Shown here one piece after another: positions 15,993 to 26,415 of a stretch of 64,000 nt of DNA (position 1 is its first letter; every line of letters begins with the position of its first letter). Location: positions 124,001 through 188,000 of the forward strand of contig NZ_BMVW01000010.1 of assembly GCF_014650915.1 (NCBI RefSeq), given 5' to 3'. The stretch comes from Streptomyces poonensis (lineage in GTDB: Bacteria > Actinomycetota > Actinomycetes > Streptomycetales > Streptomycetaceae). The position numbers and the translations under genes are program-made. The notes below the pieces were generated by a model that was given only the letters and a program-made list of their open reading frames with translations, ran no database searches and was not told where the DNA came from.

Positions 15993-16793
15993 GTGGGGAC
16001 AGGGCGGTTGTACGCCGCCGTCGCCGCCGGTGGCTTCAGGCGGTACGCGACGTATCGGGCGGCCACCGCGGCAGGGGTGTTCACCAACACCGTCTTCGGG
16101 CTCATCCTTGCATACACCTACATCGCCCTCTGGGACGAGAAGCCTCATCTCGGTGGTTACGACCAGGCGCAGGCACTCACCTATGTGTGGGTCGCCCAGG
16201 CGCTGTTGGCCGTGATGTCCATCCTGGGCGGTGGCTTCGAGAACGAGCTGGTCGAGCGGATCCGCACCGGTGACGTCGCCGTCGACCTGTACCGGCCCGT
16301 CGACCTCCAGCTGTGGTGGCTGGCCGGAGAGCTGGGGCGGGCCGCGTTCCAGCTGCTGGGGCGAGGTGTGGTGCCGCTGGTGTTCGGGGCGCTGTTCTTC
16401 GAACTGGCCCTCCCGGGCGAAGCCTTGGTCTGGCTCGTGTTCCTGGGCGCGGTCCTCCTCGGCCTCGTCGTCGGCTTCGCGATCCGCTATCTGGTCGCGC
16501 TGTGGGCGTTCTGGCTCATGGACGGCATGGGCGCGGCGCAGCTCGCGGGGCTGTGCGGGATCTTCTTCTCCGGGATGCTGCTCCCGCTGAACGTGTTCCC
16601 TGGTGCGCTGGGCGAGATCGCGCGGCTGCTGCCGTGGTCGGCGCTGCTCCAGAAGCCCGCGGACGTCCTGCTGGGGGAGGCCGACCCGCTGGGCACGTTC
16701 GCCTTCCAGGGTGCGTGGGCGATGGTGCTGCTGGCGGCGGGACGGCTGCTGCAGACGGCGGCGACACGGAAGGTGGTGATCCAGGGTGGATAG
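15993..16793 (+). CDS. ABC-2 type exporter permease 1
   Basis: A 266-residue six-helix permease of the ABC-2/DUF990-like class, containing LVERIRTGDVAVDLYRPVDL, the typical cytosolic loop of these proteins. I chose GTG 15993 because GGAGG ends six bases upstream; a long open frame extending back to 14484 is antisense to the PBP gene. The stop overlaps the GTG start of the next permease by eight bases, so the two are translationally coupled. The three-gene set resembles the viologen/antibiotic-type ABC exporters of actinobacteria; substrate unknown. Confidence 0.85.
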   Translation: MGTGRLYAAVAAGGFRRYATYRAATAAGVFTNTVFGLILAYTYIALWDEKPHLGGYDQAQALTYVWVAQALLAVMSILGGGFENELVERIRTGDVAVDLYRPVDLQLWWLAGELGRAAFQLLGRGVVPLVFGALFFELALPGEALVWLVFLGAVLLGLVVGFAIRYLVALWAFWLMDGMGAAQLAGLCGIFFSGMLLPLNVFPGALGEIARLLPWSALLQKPADVLLGEADPLGTFAFQGAWAMVLLAAGRLLQTAATRKVVIQGG

Positions 16794-17739
16794 CTCCCCG
16801 TACAGCCGGCACACCCCGTATGGCACGTGTGACTCGCATCACCAGCATCGCCCGCATGGCTCGCATCGCCAGTATCACCTGTATGGCCCGTATGACCCGT
16901 ATGACCCGTACGCGCGGTACGGCCCGTACCGGCGTCTGCGTGACGGGCTGCGCGCTTATCGGATGATCGCCGCGATGTGGATCCGGTCCACCATGGCCTA
17001 CCGGCTCTCCTTCGCGATGACGACGTTCGGCAACTTCGCCGGCACCGTGCTCGACTTCGTCGCGATCATGCTGATGTTCTCGCAGGTCGACGAACTGGGC
17101 GGCTACGCGCTGCCCGAGGTCGCCTTCCTGTACGGCCTCACCAGCACCTCCTTCGGGCTCGTCGACGTGACGGTCGGTTCCATGGACCGGCTCGGGCGGC
17201 GGGTGCGCGACGGCACGCTGGACACGCTGCTGGTGCGGCCCGCGCCCGTGCTCGCACAGGTCGCCGCGGACCGGTTCGCGCTGCGCAGGCTCGGCCGGGT
17301 CGTGCAGGGACTGCTGGTCCTCGGGTACGCCGTCGCCGTGCTCGACATCGAGTGGACCCCGCTCAAGGTCCTGGTGGTGCCGCTGGCGCTGCTGAGCGGT
17401 GGCCTGATCTTCGGGGCGCTGTTCGTGGCGGCCGGCGCCTTCCAGTTCGTGGCGCAGGACGCCTCCGAGGTGCAGCACGCCTTCACCGACGGCGGCAACA
17501 CCCTCCTGCAGTACCCGCCGACCGTGTTCGCCCAGGAGCTGCTGCGCGGGGTGACCTTCGTGCTGCCGCTCGCCTTCGTCAACTGGCTGCCCGCGCTGTA
17601 CGTGCTGGGGCGGCCCTATCCGCTCGACCTGCCGGTGTGGGCGGCGTTCGCGTCGCCGCTGGTGGGAGCGGGCTGCTGCGCGCTGGCGGGTCTGGCCTGG
17701 CGTGCGGGACTGCGTTCGTACCGGAGCACGGGAAGCTAG
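16786..17739 (+). CDS. ABC-2 type exporter permease 2, with Tyr/His-rich N-terminus
   Basis: A 317-residue permease; about 60 N-terminal residues are low complexity (HHQHRPHGSH, YGPYDPYDPYARYGPYRR), then six membrane helices with RVRDGTLDTLLVRPAPVL as the equivalent cytosolic loop of permease 1. Start GTG 16786 overlaps the upstream stop. The Tyr/His-rich tail is an unusual addition encoded by degenerate 9 to 12-base repeats (ATGGCACGTGTG, ATGGCTCGCATC, ATGGCCCGT, ATGACCCGT). An internal start near residue 50 is possible, but the overlap argues for the first GTG. Confidence 0.83.
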   Translation: MDSSPYSRHTPYGTCDSHHQHRPHGSHRQYHLYGPYDPYDPYARYGPYRRLRDGLRAYRMIAAMWIRSTMAYRLSFAMTTFGNFAGTVLDFVAIMLMFSQVDELGGYALPEVAFLYGLTSTSFGLVDVTVGSMDRLGRRVRDGTLDTLLVRPAPVLAQVAADRFALRRLGRVVQGLLVLGYAVAVLDIEWTPLKVLVVPLALLSGGLIFGALFVAAGAFQFVAQDASEVQHAFTDGGNTLLQYPPTVFAQELLRGVTFVLPLAFVNWLPALYVLGRPYPLDLPVWAAFASPLVGAGCCALAGLAWRAGLRSYRSTGS

Positions 17740-17770
17740 GAATTCGGGACGTCAGGGGAGCTGAGGGCAC

Positions 17771-18886
17771 GTGCACGTGGAGAGCGACTTCATCCGGCTC
17801 GACCGGGTCGAGAAGGTCTTCCAGGTCCGCAGGAAGACCGGGTTCCTGCGCAGTGAGCGGCGCGAGGTGCGGGCCGTCGACTCGATCTCCTGCACCGTGG
17901 CGCGCGGCGAGATGGTCGGCTACATCGGCCCGAACGGCGCCGGCAAGTCCACCACCATCAAGATGCTCACCGGCATCCTGACCCCGAGCGGCGGCCGACT
18001 GCGTGTCGCGGGCATCGACCCCACCCGTGAGCGTACGCGGCTCGCGCACCGTATCGGCGTCGTCTTCGGCCAGCGGACGACCCTGTGGTGGGATCTGCCG
18101 CTGATCGACTCGTACCGGCTGATGCACCGCATGTACCGCATCCCTGACGCCCGTTACCGCGAGAACCTCGACCGCTGCGTCGAGCTGCTGGATCTGGGCG
18201 GCCTGCTGGACGTGCCCGTACGGCAGCTCTCCCTCGGCCAGCGGATGCGCGGCGACATCGCGGCGGCGCTGCTGCACGACCCCGACGTGCTGTACCTGGA
18301 CGAGCCGACCATCGGCCTGGACGTGATCAGCAAGGCGAGGGTCCGGGAGTTCCTGCGGGACCTGAACGCCGAGCGCGGCACGACCGTGCTGCTCACCACG
18401 CACGACCTCCAGGACATCGAGCAGGTCTGCCGGCGGGTCATGGTCATCGACCACGGGCGCCTGATGTACGACGGCCCGCTCGCCGGGCTGCACGAGGCGG
18501 GCGAGAGCGAGCGGACGCTGGTGGTGGACCTGGAGCGGGAGCTGCCCCCGGTCGAGGTGGCGCCCGCGCGCGTGGTGAAGGTGGAGGGGCCGCGGCAGTG
18601 GCTGGCGTTCCCGGCGTCGGAGTCGGCGGCCCCGCTGGTGGCGCGGATCGCGGAGGCGTACCCCCTGGTGGATCTGTCCGTACGGGAACCGGACATCGAG
18701 ACGGTGATCGCGAAGATGTACGCGGACCGTCGGGAGACGTCCGTAGGCGGTCGGCAGACGTCCGTAGATGGTCGGCAGACGTCCGTAGGCGGTCGGGAGA
18801 CGTCCGCAGACCGCCGGGAGATGTCCGCGGACCGCCGGAAGGCGACCGCGGACCGGGCGGGCCGGCCAGGGGGGATGGTTTCGTAG
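17771..18886 (+). CDS. ABC exporter ATPase with heptapeptide-repeat tail
   Basis: A 371-residue ATP-binding subunit. Walker A GPNGAGKST is at 53-61, the signature is LSLGQRMRGDIAAALL, Walker B is VLYLDEPTIGLD, and the H-loop is LLTTHDLQD. After the catalytic core and a regulatory domain, the last 45 residues form about six heptads of the type GRQTSV(G/D), encoded by a 21-bp tandem repeat. The start is GTG 17771, with GTG 17777 in frame as alternative. It completes a permease-permease-ATPase operon (ABC-2 exporter). Confidence 0.92.
   Translation: MHVESDFIRLDRVEKVFQVRRKTGFLRSERREVRAVDSISCTVARGEMVGYIGPNGAGKSTTIKMLTGILTPSGGRLRVAGIDPTRERTRLAHRIGVVFGQRTTLWWDLPLIDSYRLMHRMYRIPDARYRENLDRCVELLDLGGLLDVPVRQLSLGQRMRGDIAAALLHDPDVLYLDEPTIGLDVISKARVREFLRDLNAERGTTVLLTTHDLQDIEQVCRRVMVIDHGRLMYDGPLAGLHEAGESERTLVVDLERELPPVEVAPARVVKVEGPRQWLAFPASESAAPLVARIAEAYPLVDLSVREPDIETVIAKMYADRRETSVGGRQTSVDGRQTSVGGRETSADRREMSADRRKATADRAGRPGGMVS
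18729..18860 (+). repeat. 21-bp tandem repeat at the end of the ABC ATPase gene
   Basis: About six degenerate copies of GTCGGCAGACGTCCGTAGGC (21-base period) run in frame to near the stop codon, encoding GR(Q/E)TSVG-type heptapeptides. Copies toward the 3' end diverge (TSADRRE, MSADRRK, ATADR). Confidence 0.85.
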
Positions 18887-18918
18887 CCCGGTGCGCCGCT
18901 TGCTCGTAGGCTGGTCCC

Positions 18919-19851
18919 ATGAGTGACGAACTCCCCGAACTCCGGTCCTCCGAAGGCCCGTACGCCTCGGAAGGCCCGCGGACCCCGGACGGTCTACGGG
19001 CCTCCGACGCCGATCGTGAACGGGTCGCCGAGCAGTTGCGGGACGCCCTGGCCGAGGGCCGTCTCGACATGGAGGAGTTCGAGGAGCGCCTGGACGCCAC
19101 GTACAAGGCCCGTACCTACGGGGAGCTGACCCCGATCACCCGTGATCTGCCGGGCCCGGGCGCGGTGGCTCCGCCGCCGGTGTCGATGGTCAAGGAGCCG
19201 GCGCCGGCCGGGAGTTGGGCGGCCCGGGTCGTCGGGGGCGAGGGCTCCTCCACCTGGGGCATCGCGGTGCTGTCGGGGTTCGAGCGCAAGGGGCGCTGGA
19301 TCGTGCCGCCGCGCTTCAACTGCTTCGCGTTCTGGGGCGGCGGCACCATCGATCTGCGCGACGCGGACTTCACCGAGCGCGAGGTCGTCATCAACTGCGT
19401 GGCCGTCATGGGCGGCATGAGCGTGATCGTCCCGCCCGGTGTCGAGGTCGTCGTGCGCGGCCTGGGCATCATGGGCGGCTTCGACCACAGTGAGGAGGGC
19501 GTCCGGGGCGAGCCCGGCGCGCCGCGCGTGGTCATCACCGGCTTCGCGTTCTGGGGCGGTGTCGGCGTCATCCGCAAGCTGCCCAAGGCCGAGCGGCAGC
19601 GTCTGAAGGAGGCCCGCCGCCAGGAGAAGCTGGAACGCAAGGCCGCGCGCAGGGAACTCCACGACTCCCGCCGGGAACTGCACGCGTCGAGCCGCGCTCA
19701 CGCGCACGATGTCCGGGAGACCCACCGCGAGGCCATGAAACAGCACCGCGAGGCCCACCGCGAGGCGATGGAGACCGTCCGGGAGGCCATGGAGGAGCAC
19801 CGTGAGGCGCGCCGGGAGGAGCGGGAGCGGCGGCGGGACGGCGAGTACTAG
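18919..19851 (+). CDS. DUF1707 plus LiaF-like (cell-wall stress) protein
   Basis: A 310-residue protein. Residues 27-80 form a DUF1707 (SHOCT-like) helix-loop module, LRASDADRERVAEQLRDAL and ELTPITRDLP. Residues 125-220 are beta-rich LiaF/DUF2154-like (TIDLRDADFTEREVVINCVAVMGG, FAFWGGVGVI). The last 85 residues are a highly charged coiled coil with His-Arg-Glu-Ala repeats (HREAMKQHREAHREAME). DUF1707-LiaF proteins are linked with envelope stress; no membrane helix is evident, so it is likely cytoplasmic or peripheral. Confidence 0.82.
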   Translation: MSDELPELRSSEGPYASEGPRTPDGLRASDADRERVAEQLRDALAEGRLDMEEFEERLDATYKARTYGELTPITRDLPGPGAVAPPPVSMVKEPAPAGSWAARVVGGEGSSTWGIAVLSGFERKGRWIVPPRFNCFAFWGGGTIDLRDADFTEREVVINCVAVMGGMSVIVPPGVEVVVRGLGIMGGFDHSEEGVRGEPGAPRVVITGFAFWGGVGVIRKLPKAERQRLKEARRQEKLERKAARRELHDSRRELHASSRAHAHDVRETHREAMKQHREAHREAMETVREAMEEHREARREERERRRDGEY

Positions 19852-19862
19852 CGATACCCCCG

Positions 19863-19890
19863 GCGCTGCCGCTGCCGCTGCCGCTGCCGC
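19863..19890. repeat. GCTGCC hexanucleotide repeat
   Basis: Four to five tandem GCTGCC units lie in the 75-base gap between the convergent LiaF-like gene and the SGNH hydrolase gene. No other feature is seen in that gap. Confidence 0.7.
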
Positions 19891-19926
19891 TGACGCCGAG
19901 GCCGGCGGCCGCCCGCTCGGTGGCTC

Positions 19927-21255
19927 TCACAGCTCCGCCGAAGCCGACCCCTTCAGTTCCTCCAGGTCGAAGACCTCCGCCATCCGCGCGTATCCCGCGT
20001 CGCTCGGGTGAAGGTGGTCCCCCGAGTCGTAGTGGGCCCGCAGCCGGCGTGGGTTGTACGGGTCGCGGAGCGCCTCGTCGAAGTCGACGACCGCGTCGTA
20101 CACCCGGCCCGCGCGGATCTCGGCGTTGACGGCCTGCCGTACGGCCTCGCGGTCGTCCCGGTAGCCGCGGTGGCCCTGGAAGGGCATGAGGGTCGCACCG
20201 ATGACGCGCAGCCCGCGCGCGTGGGCCCGGTCGACCATCTGCCGCAGGCCGTCCAGGATCGCCTCGGGGTCGGCCTGGCCCGGGTTGCGGAGGATGTCGT
20301 TCACGCCGAGGTCGATGACGACGGCCCTGACCCCCGTACGGCCGAGCACGTCGCGCTGGAAGCGGGAGAGGCCGCTCGGGTTCTCGGCGGGCCGGCCGGA
20401 GCCGCTGGTGAGGACCCGGTTGCCGCTGATGCCCTGGTTGACGACGCTGTAGCGGGGCACGTCGGAGGAGCCCGCCGCCTCGCGCAGCCGGGCCGCGAGG
20501 GCGTCCGTCCAGCGCCGGTTGGTACCCACGGTGGATGTCGAGCCGTCGGTGATCGAGTCGCCGAGGACGACGACCGTGCCGTCCGCCTCGTTGCTCAGCA
20601 CGTCGACCGCCGTCACATAGCGCCAGTACAGGGTCTGTGTGGTGTACGGCTTCCCGGTGACGTCCTCCGTGCGGTTCCCCTCGGCCGTGTACGAGATCTG
20701 CCGGGCCTGCGGGTGGTAGGTGACCGGGCCCGAGGGGGTGGAGGAGTAGGTGGTCACGAGCAGGTCGGCGTCGCGCGGGAACGTGATCCGTACGACGTCG
20801 CTGACGATCTGCCGGCCCGCCGGGACGACGACGGAGGTGCTGCCGCCGAAGGTGAGGCGACGCATGCTGTCGGCCGTGGCGACCGGGCTGTTCGCGGTGG
20901 CGGCGACGGCGATGGAGGCGTGCGAGACGGTCAGCGGCTGCTGTCCGTAGAGATTGGACAGCGTGACGCGGGCACTCGTCCCCCCGATGCCCGCGTGGAC
21001 GACGTTGCGCACCGAACGGCCCGCGAGGCCGTTCCTCTCGGTGCCCGGTTCACCGCCCACGGGGGAGGCGGACCAGGCGCCGACCCAGGTGCCGGTGGAG
21101 GCGGGGGCGGCCGGGTTGTGCGGGCGGCCGCCGGCGAGGGGCTGTGCGCCGCCGCGGCCGTCGACGGTGACGCCGGCGGCGTATATCGCCGCCGAGATGG
21201 CCACGATCAACGCACAGATCGCGGCGAGCAAGGCATAACCGTGACGCTTGGTCAT
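19927..21255 (-). CDS. Secreted SGNH/GDSL-type esterase
   Basis: A 442-residue protein with an N-terminal membrane or signal segment (ALLAAICALIVAISAAIYAAG). The catalytic domain holds block I GDSITDG (Ser nucleophile), the block II/III glycine and LGVND, and block V SGDHLHPSDAGY (Asp-x-x-His). About 190 residues of beta-rich sequence precede the nucleophile, so a second N-terminal domain is present, as in rhamnogalacturonan acetylesterase-like and lipase families. Substrate unknown. ATG 21255 has GAGGAG upstream; an earlier start at 21321 adds no signal peptide features. Confidence 0.88.
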   Translation of the reverse strand: MTKRHGYALLAAICALIVAISAAIYAAGVTVDGRGGAQPLAGGRPHNPAAPASTGTWVGAWSASPVGGEPGTERNGLAGRSVRNVVHAGIGGTSARVTLSNLYGQQPLTVSHASIAVAATANSPVATADSMRRLTFGGSTSVVVPAGRQIVSDVVRITFPRDADLLVTTYSSTPSGPVTYHPQARQISYTAEGNRTEDVTGKPYTTQTLYWRYVTAVDVLSNEADGTVVVLGDSITDGSTSTVGTNRRWTDALAARLREAAGSSDVPRYSVVNQGISGNRVLTSGSGRPAENPSGLSRFQRDVLGRTGVRAVVIDLGVNDILRNPGQADPEAILDGLRQMVDRAHARGLRVIGATLMPFQGHRGYRDDREAVRQAVNAEIRAGRVYDAVVDFDEALRDPYNPRRLRAHYDSGDHLHPSDAGYARMAEVFDLEELKGSASAEL

Positions 21256-21304
21256 GCGGTGCGTGTCTCCTCGGGCGCGGGGAGCCCGAGGCTCCGATGT
21301 GATC

Positions 21305-21326
21305 ACCTCATGATGCGTCATGAGGT
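21305..21326. promoter_or_regulatory. Palindrome upstream of the SGNH hydrolase
   Basis: ACCTCATGA and TCATGAGGT form a perfect 9-bp inverted repeat with a four-base spacer, 50 bases upstream of the SGNH start. Its symmetry and size suit a dimeric repressor, but a small hairpin is also possible. Confidence 0.5.
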
Positions 21327-21447
21327 CGGGGGGTGCCTCGGAGACCCCCTCCGGTTCCCCCGACCGGACAGACGCCGGGAACTCCTGTTCCGTTCCGGGA
21401 GTAGGACAGGACAGACATCACATACGGGTGCCGAGAGGCCGGCGGGG

Positions 21448-21488
21448 GTGCAGGGAGGGGCCGGGAGGGGCCGGGAGGGGCCGGGAGG
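21448..21488. repeat. GGGGCCGGGAG direct repeats
   Basis: Three to four near-perfect 11-base units GGGGCCGGGAG lie in the gap between the SGNH and DUF445 genes. No function is apparent. Confidence 0.7.
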
Positions 21489-21594
21489 ATGCGCGGCCCG
21501 GGAGCGGAGGGGGTGGGCTGACGCGGGCTGACCCGGGCCGATACGGCCAGATGAAGCGACAATGGGACACGGGGGACGCGAACGGGTGGAGTGA

Positions 21595-23319
21595 ATGGAT
21601 CACAGGAAACCGGAAGAACCGGTCAGGCCGGACGCGGAGGGTCTCGGGTCCCGTCGGTCGGATGCGGAGGGTCTCGGGTCCCGTCGGCCGGATACGGAGG
21701 GCCTCGGGCCCCGTCGGCCGGATACGGAGGGCCTCGGGTCTCGGCCGGGCATGGAGGGTTCCGCCTCCCGTCGGCCGGATGCGGAGGGTGTCGGGCCTGG
21801 CCCGGATGCGGAGGGCCTTGGGTCCCGTCGACCGGACACGCAGGGCGCCGCCTCCCCTCGACCGGTTGCGGAGGATCTCTCGCCCCCTCGACCGGTTGCG
21901 GAGGATCTCTCGCCCCCTCGACCGGTTGCGGAGGATCTCGCGCCCCGTCGGCCGGTTGCGGAGGATCCCGGGCCCCGTCGACCGGGCATGGAGGGCCTCG
22001 GGTCTCGGCCGGGTGTGGGGAACGCCGGGGGTGTGCCCGCGGCCGCTCCTCGCTCCATGAGTGCCTTCAGCCCCGCCGACGAGGAGAAGCGGCGGGGTGT
22101 GCGCAGGATGAAGCTCACCGCGACCGGGCTGCTGGTGTTCGTGGCGGTCGTGTACGCGCTCGCCACCTGGGCCGAGCACCGGGGCGCCGGCGCCTGGGCG
22201 GGGTACGTCGCCGCGGCCGCCGAGGCGGGCATGGTCGGTGCGCTCGCCGACTGGTTCGCGGTCACCGCGCTGTTCCGCCACCCCCTCGGCCTGCCCATCC
22301 CGCACACCGCGATCATCCCCACCAAGAAGGACCAGCTCGGGGTCTCCCTGGGCGAGTTCGTCGGGGAGAACTTCCTCTCCCAGGAGGTCGTACGGCAGCG
22401 CCTGCGCGCCGTGGGCATAGGCAGCCGCCTCGGCGCCTGGCTCGCCGTACCGGAGCACGCGGACCGCGTCACCGCCGAGCTCGCGACCGCGCTGCGCGGC
22501 GCCCTGACCGTGCTGCGCGACTCCGACGTCCAGGCGGTGGTCGGCGAGGCCATCACCCGCCGTGCCGACGCGCAGGAGATCGCCCCCGGCGTAGGCAAGA
22601 TGCTCGAGAAGGTCGTCGCGGACGGCGGCCACCGGCGGGTCGTCGATCTGGTCGTGGCCCGCGCCCACGACTGGCTGGTCCGCCACGACGAGCAGGTCAT
22701 GGCGGCGGTCCAGGGCGGCGCCCCCGGCTGGACCCCGCGGTTCGTGGACAAGAAGGTCGGCGAGCGCGTCTACAAGGAGCTGCTCCGCTTCGTCACCGAG
22801 ATGCGCGACTCGCCCGCCCACCCCGCCCGCGGCGCCCTCGACCGTTTCCTCTCCGACTTCGCCTCCGACCTCCAGTCCGACACCGAGACCCGCGCGCGCG
22901 TGGAGCGCCTCAAGGGCGAGGTGCTGGGCAGGGGAGAGGTGCAGGACCTGATCGCGTCCGCGTGGACGGCCGTACGATCCATGATCGTCGCCGCCGCCGA
23001 GGACGAGCGCAGCGAGCTGCGGCTGCGCGTCCGCGCCTCGCTGCTGTCGCTGGGTGCCCGGATGGCCACCGACCCGAAGATCCAGTCCAAGGTGGACGGC
23101 TGGGTCGAGGGCGCGGCGGTGTACGTCGTCACGACGTACCGCGGGGAGATCACCTCGCTGATCACGGACACGGTCGCCGGCTGGGACGCGGAGCACACCA
23201 CCCGCAAGATCGAGGCGCACATCGGCCGGGACCTGCAGTTCATCAGGATCAACGGCACGGTCGTCGGCTCCCTCGCCGGCCTGCTGATCTACACGGTGTC
23301 GCAGGCGCTCGGAGCGTGA
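21595..23319 (+). CDS. DUF445 membrane-associated protein with decapeptide-repeat N-terminus
   Basis: A 574-residue frame. Residues about 10-140 are tandem decapeptides of the type (D)AEGLGSRRP and VAEDLSPPRP. From residue 155 the DUF445 family starts: SAFSPADEEKRRGVRRMKLTATG, a membrane helix, GAWAGYVAAAAEAGMVGALADWF, then a long helical body and a terminal membrane helix near 560. Family function is unclear. Start is doubtful: ATG 21595 lacks well-spaced SD, and ATG 22057 gives the conserved domain alone (420 residues). Codon bias stays coding-like through the repeat. Confidence 0.8.
   Translation: MDHRKPEEPVRPDAEGLGSRRSDAEGLGSRRPDTEGLGPRRPDTEGLGSRPGMEGSASRRPDAEGVGPGPDAEGLGSRRPDTQGAASPRPVAEDLSPPRPVAEDLSPPRPVAEDLAPRRPVAEDPGPRRPGMEGLGSRPGVGNAGGVPAAAPRSMSAFSPADEEKRRGVRRMKLTATGLLVFVAVVYALATWAEHRGAGAWAGYVAAAAEAGMVGALADWFAVTALFRHPLGLPIPHTAIIPTKKDQLGVSLGEFVGENFLSQEVVRQRLRAVGIGSRLGAWLAVPEHADRVTAELATALRGALTVLRDSDVQAVVGEAITRRADAQEIAPGVGKMLEKVVADGGHRRVVDLVVARAHDWLVRHDEQVMAAVQGGAPGWTPRFVDKKVGERVYKELLRFVTEMRDSPAHPARGALDRFLSDFASDLQSDTETRARVERLKGEVLGRGEVQDLIASAWTAVRSMIVAAAEDERSELRLRVRASLLSLGARMATDPKIQSKVDGWVEGAAVYVVTTYRGEITSLITDTVAGWDAEHTTRKIEAHIGRDLQFIRINGTVVGSLAGLLIYTVSQALGA
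21630..22019 (+). repeat. 30-bp minisatellite (about 13 units)
   Basis: Units such as GATGCGGAGGGTCTCGGGTC plus CCGTCGGTCG repeat with mostly 30-base spacing; a few units are 27 bases. Four consecutive later units (GTTGCGGAGGATCTCTCGCC type) are nearly identical. They stay in frame with DUF445, so unit number may vary among strains without a frameshift. Confidence 0.9.
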
Positions 23320-23421
23320 CCGGGGCGGGCCGGCGCGTAATCGGCCGCTTCGCGGGGACACGGTGACATGTCCTCGGGGAGACCCCGAGGACGAGCCGAG
23401 GACACCCCGAGGAGGGAGCCC

Positions 23422-25011
<1,590 letters not shown>

Positions 25012-25102
25012 TGCCTGAGGCCGTGCCTGAGTACGTCTGAGTACGGGGACCTGAGTACGCGTACTCTGTCGTGCCGCCGCCCGCTCCGGAACCCTCGTAC
25101 GC

Positions 25103-25582
25103 ATGACTGAGAAGCTGCTCAATCCGCAGAAGCTGCTCCGTCCTCTGAGCACGCGCCCCTGGCCGGAACGCTGGCTGACCCGTCTGCTCGGCGCCGCCCT
25201 GGCCGCGGCCGTGTACCGCCTCTGTCTCCCCTGGGACCTGCGCAACCACGCCGACACGCCCGGTTCGATCATCGAGACCACCCCGGTGAGCGGGCCGGGC
25301 GTCATCGTCCTCGCCGTGCTCCTGCTCGCCCTGGCCGCCTACTTCGGCCACCGGGACGCCCTGGCCTGGCCCCTGCTGGTGGTGGCGGTACCGCCCGTGA
25401 CACTGATGTACGTCTCCTTCCGCACCCACGCGGACGCCCCGGACGCGGACCCCTGGGCCCTGGCCTGGGCCTTCTTCGCCCTGCTGATCAGCGCGGGCGC
25501 CCTGGTCGCGGCCGGGGTGGCACGGAGCTTCCGGGAGGAACGGGCGGACGACGGATGGGTCGTACGGGCGCACCAGTTGTGA
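25103..25582 (+). CDS. Four-helix membrane protein, hypothetical
   Basis: A 159-residue protein with four predicted membrane helices (LLGAALAAAVYRLCLPW, GVIVLAVLLLALAAYFG, WPLLVVAVPPVTLMYVSF, ALAWAFFALLISAGALVAAGVA). No motif is recognised. The start ATG 25103 has no clear SD site. It converges on the DUF2269-like gene with a 12-base gap. Confidence 0.68.
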   Translation: MTEKLLNPQKLLRPLSTRPWPERWLTRLLGAALAAAVYRLCLPWDLRNHADTPGSIIETTPVSGPGVIVLAVLLLALAAYFGHRDALAWPLLVVAVPPVTLMYVSFRTHADAPDADPWALAWAFFALLISAGALVAAGVARSFREERADDGWVVRAHQL

Positions 25583-25594
25583 CCGGCCGGTCCG

Positions 25595-26095
25595 TCAGGC
25601 ACCCGTGGTGGAGCCGGGCCGCACGATCATCAGCACGGTCACCACGGTCCACAGGAGGTTGAACACCCCGGTGAACATGGCGAGCTGAACGGTGGCCTTG
25701 CGGTCGGTGACGGTGGCCGTCCCGCCGGCCGCCCCCTCCACGTCGGCTCCCTCCGTCCCCAGCCCCTCCAAGACCGCTTCCTGCCGCGGCAGCACCAACA
25801 CCACCAGCACGATCGCCGCGAGCACGGTCAGTACGACCGACACGATCAGCCAGGGATCGCCCATCACGCCCATGGCGCTCGCCGTGGCGAACCCGAGCAC
25901 GGGGACGGCGATGCCGATGCCCGCGTACACCCGGCAGATGCGGTGCAGCAGCCGTACGGTCGAGACGGCCCGCTCGCTGCCGGGCTCGGCCAGCGCCTGG
26001 CGTGCACTCGGCGGGAACATGCTGGCCGCGACGGTGACGGGCCCGATGGCGATGATCGCGGCGAGGACGTGAAGGCTGAGAAGGAACTTGGTCAC
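25595..26095 (-). CDS. DUF2269-like integral membrane protein
   Basis: A 166-residue protein with four membrane helices. The start MTKFLLSLHVLAAIIAIGPV is typical of DUF2269-type small membrane proteins, with a conserved His in helix 1. Between helices 3 and 4 an acidic loop (GLGTEGADVEGAAGG) is inserted. Function unknown. The 320 bases upstream, shared with the divergent GlxA-type regulator, hold a minisatellite. Confidence 0.72.
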   Translation of the reverse strand: MTKFLLSLHVLAAIIAIGPVTVAASMFPPSARQALAEPGSERAVSTVRLLHRICRVYAGIGIAVPVLGFATASAMGVMGDPWLIVSVVLTVLAAIVLVVLVLPRQEAVLEGLGTEGADVEGAAGGTATVTDRKATVQLAMFTGVFNLLWTVVTVLMIVRPGSTTGA

Positions 26096-26187
26096 GCGGC
26101 GACGCTAAGGGGCGGCTCAGTCATCGGGAACCGGCGTGATCGCCACAGTCCAACGGATTCTCGCCACCCCTGCGGAGAGGAACCGGT

Positions 26188-26369
26188 CCTGCCGGGACGG
26201 GCCCAGGATCTGCCGGGACGGGTCCAGGATCTGCCGGGACGGGTCCAGGATCTGCCGGGACGGGTCCAGGATCTGCCGGGACGGGTCCAGGACCTGCCGG
26301 GACGGGTCCAGGACCGGCCGAGACGCGTCCAGGACCGGCCGGGACGGGTCCAGGACCGGCCGGGGCTCG
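26188..26369. repeat. 21-bp intergenic minisatellite
   Basis: Eight full 21-base units and a partial one (consensus TCTGCCGGGACGGGTCCAGG plus A). The middle four units are identical; the last ones drift to CCGGCC. The repeat fills the gap between the divergent DUF2269-like and GlxA-type genes, whose promoters must lie at its edges. Frames through it read as Arg/Asp/Gly or Asp-Pro-Ser-Arg heptapeptides, but I see no gene. Confidence 0.95.
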
Positions 26370-26415
26370 GTCTCCGTCCCTTGGCGAGAACCCGGCGCAC
26401 CCGTACGCTCTCGCC

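Noticed and set aside
15993..18886. Biosynthetic cluster exporter
   Set aside because: The ABC-2 genes have no neighbouring biosynthetic genes and flank housekeeping-type genes, so no cluster is claimed.
26188..26369. CRISPR array or coding repeat gene at the 21-bp minisatellite
   Set aside because: Units are contiguous without spacers and there are no cas genes; the frames through it lack a start, ribosome site or family.
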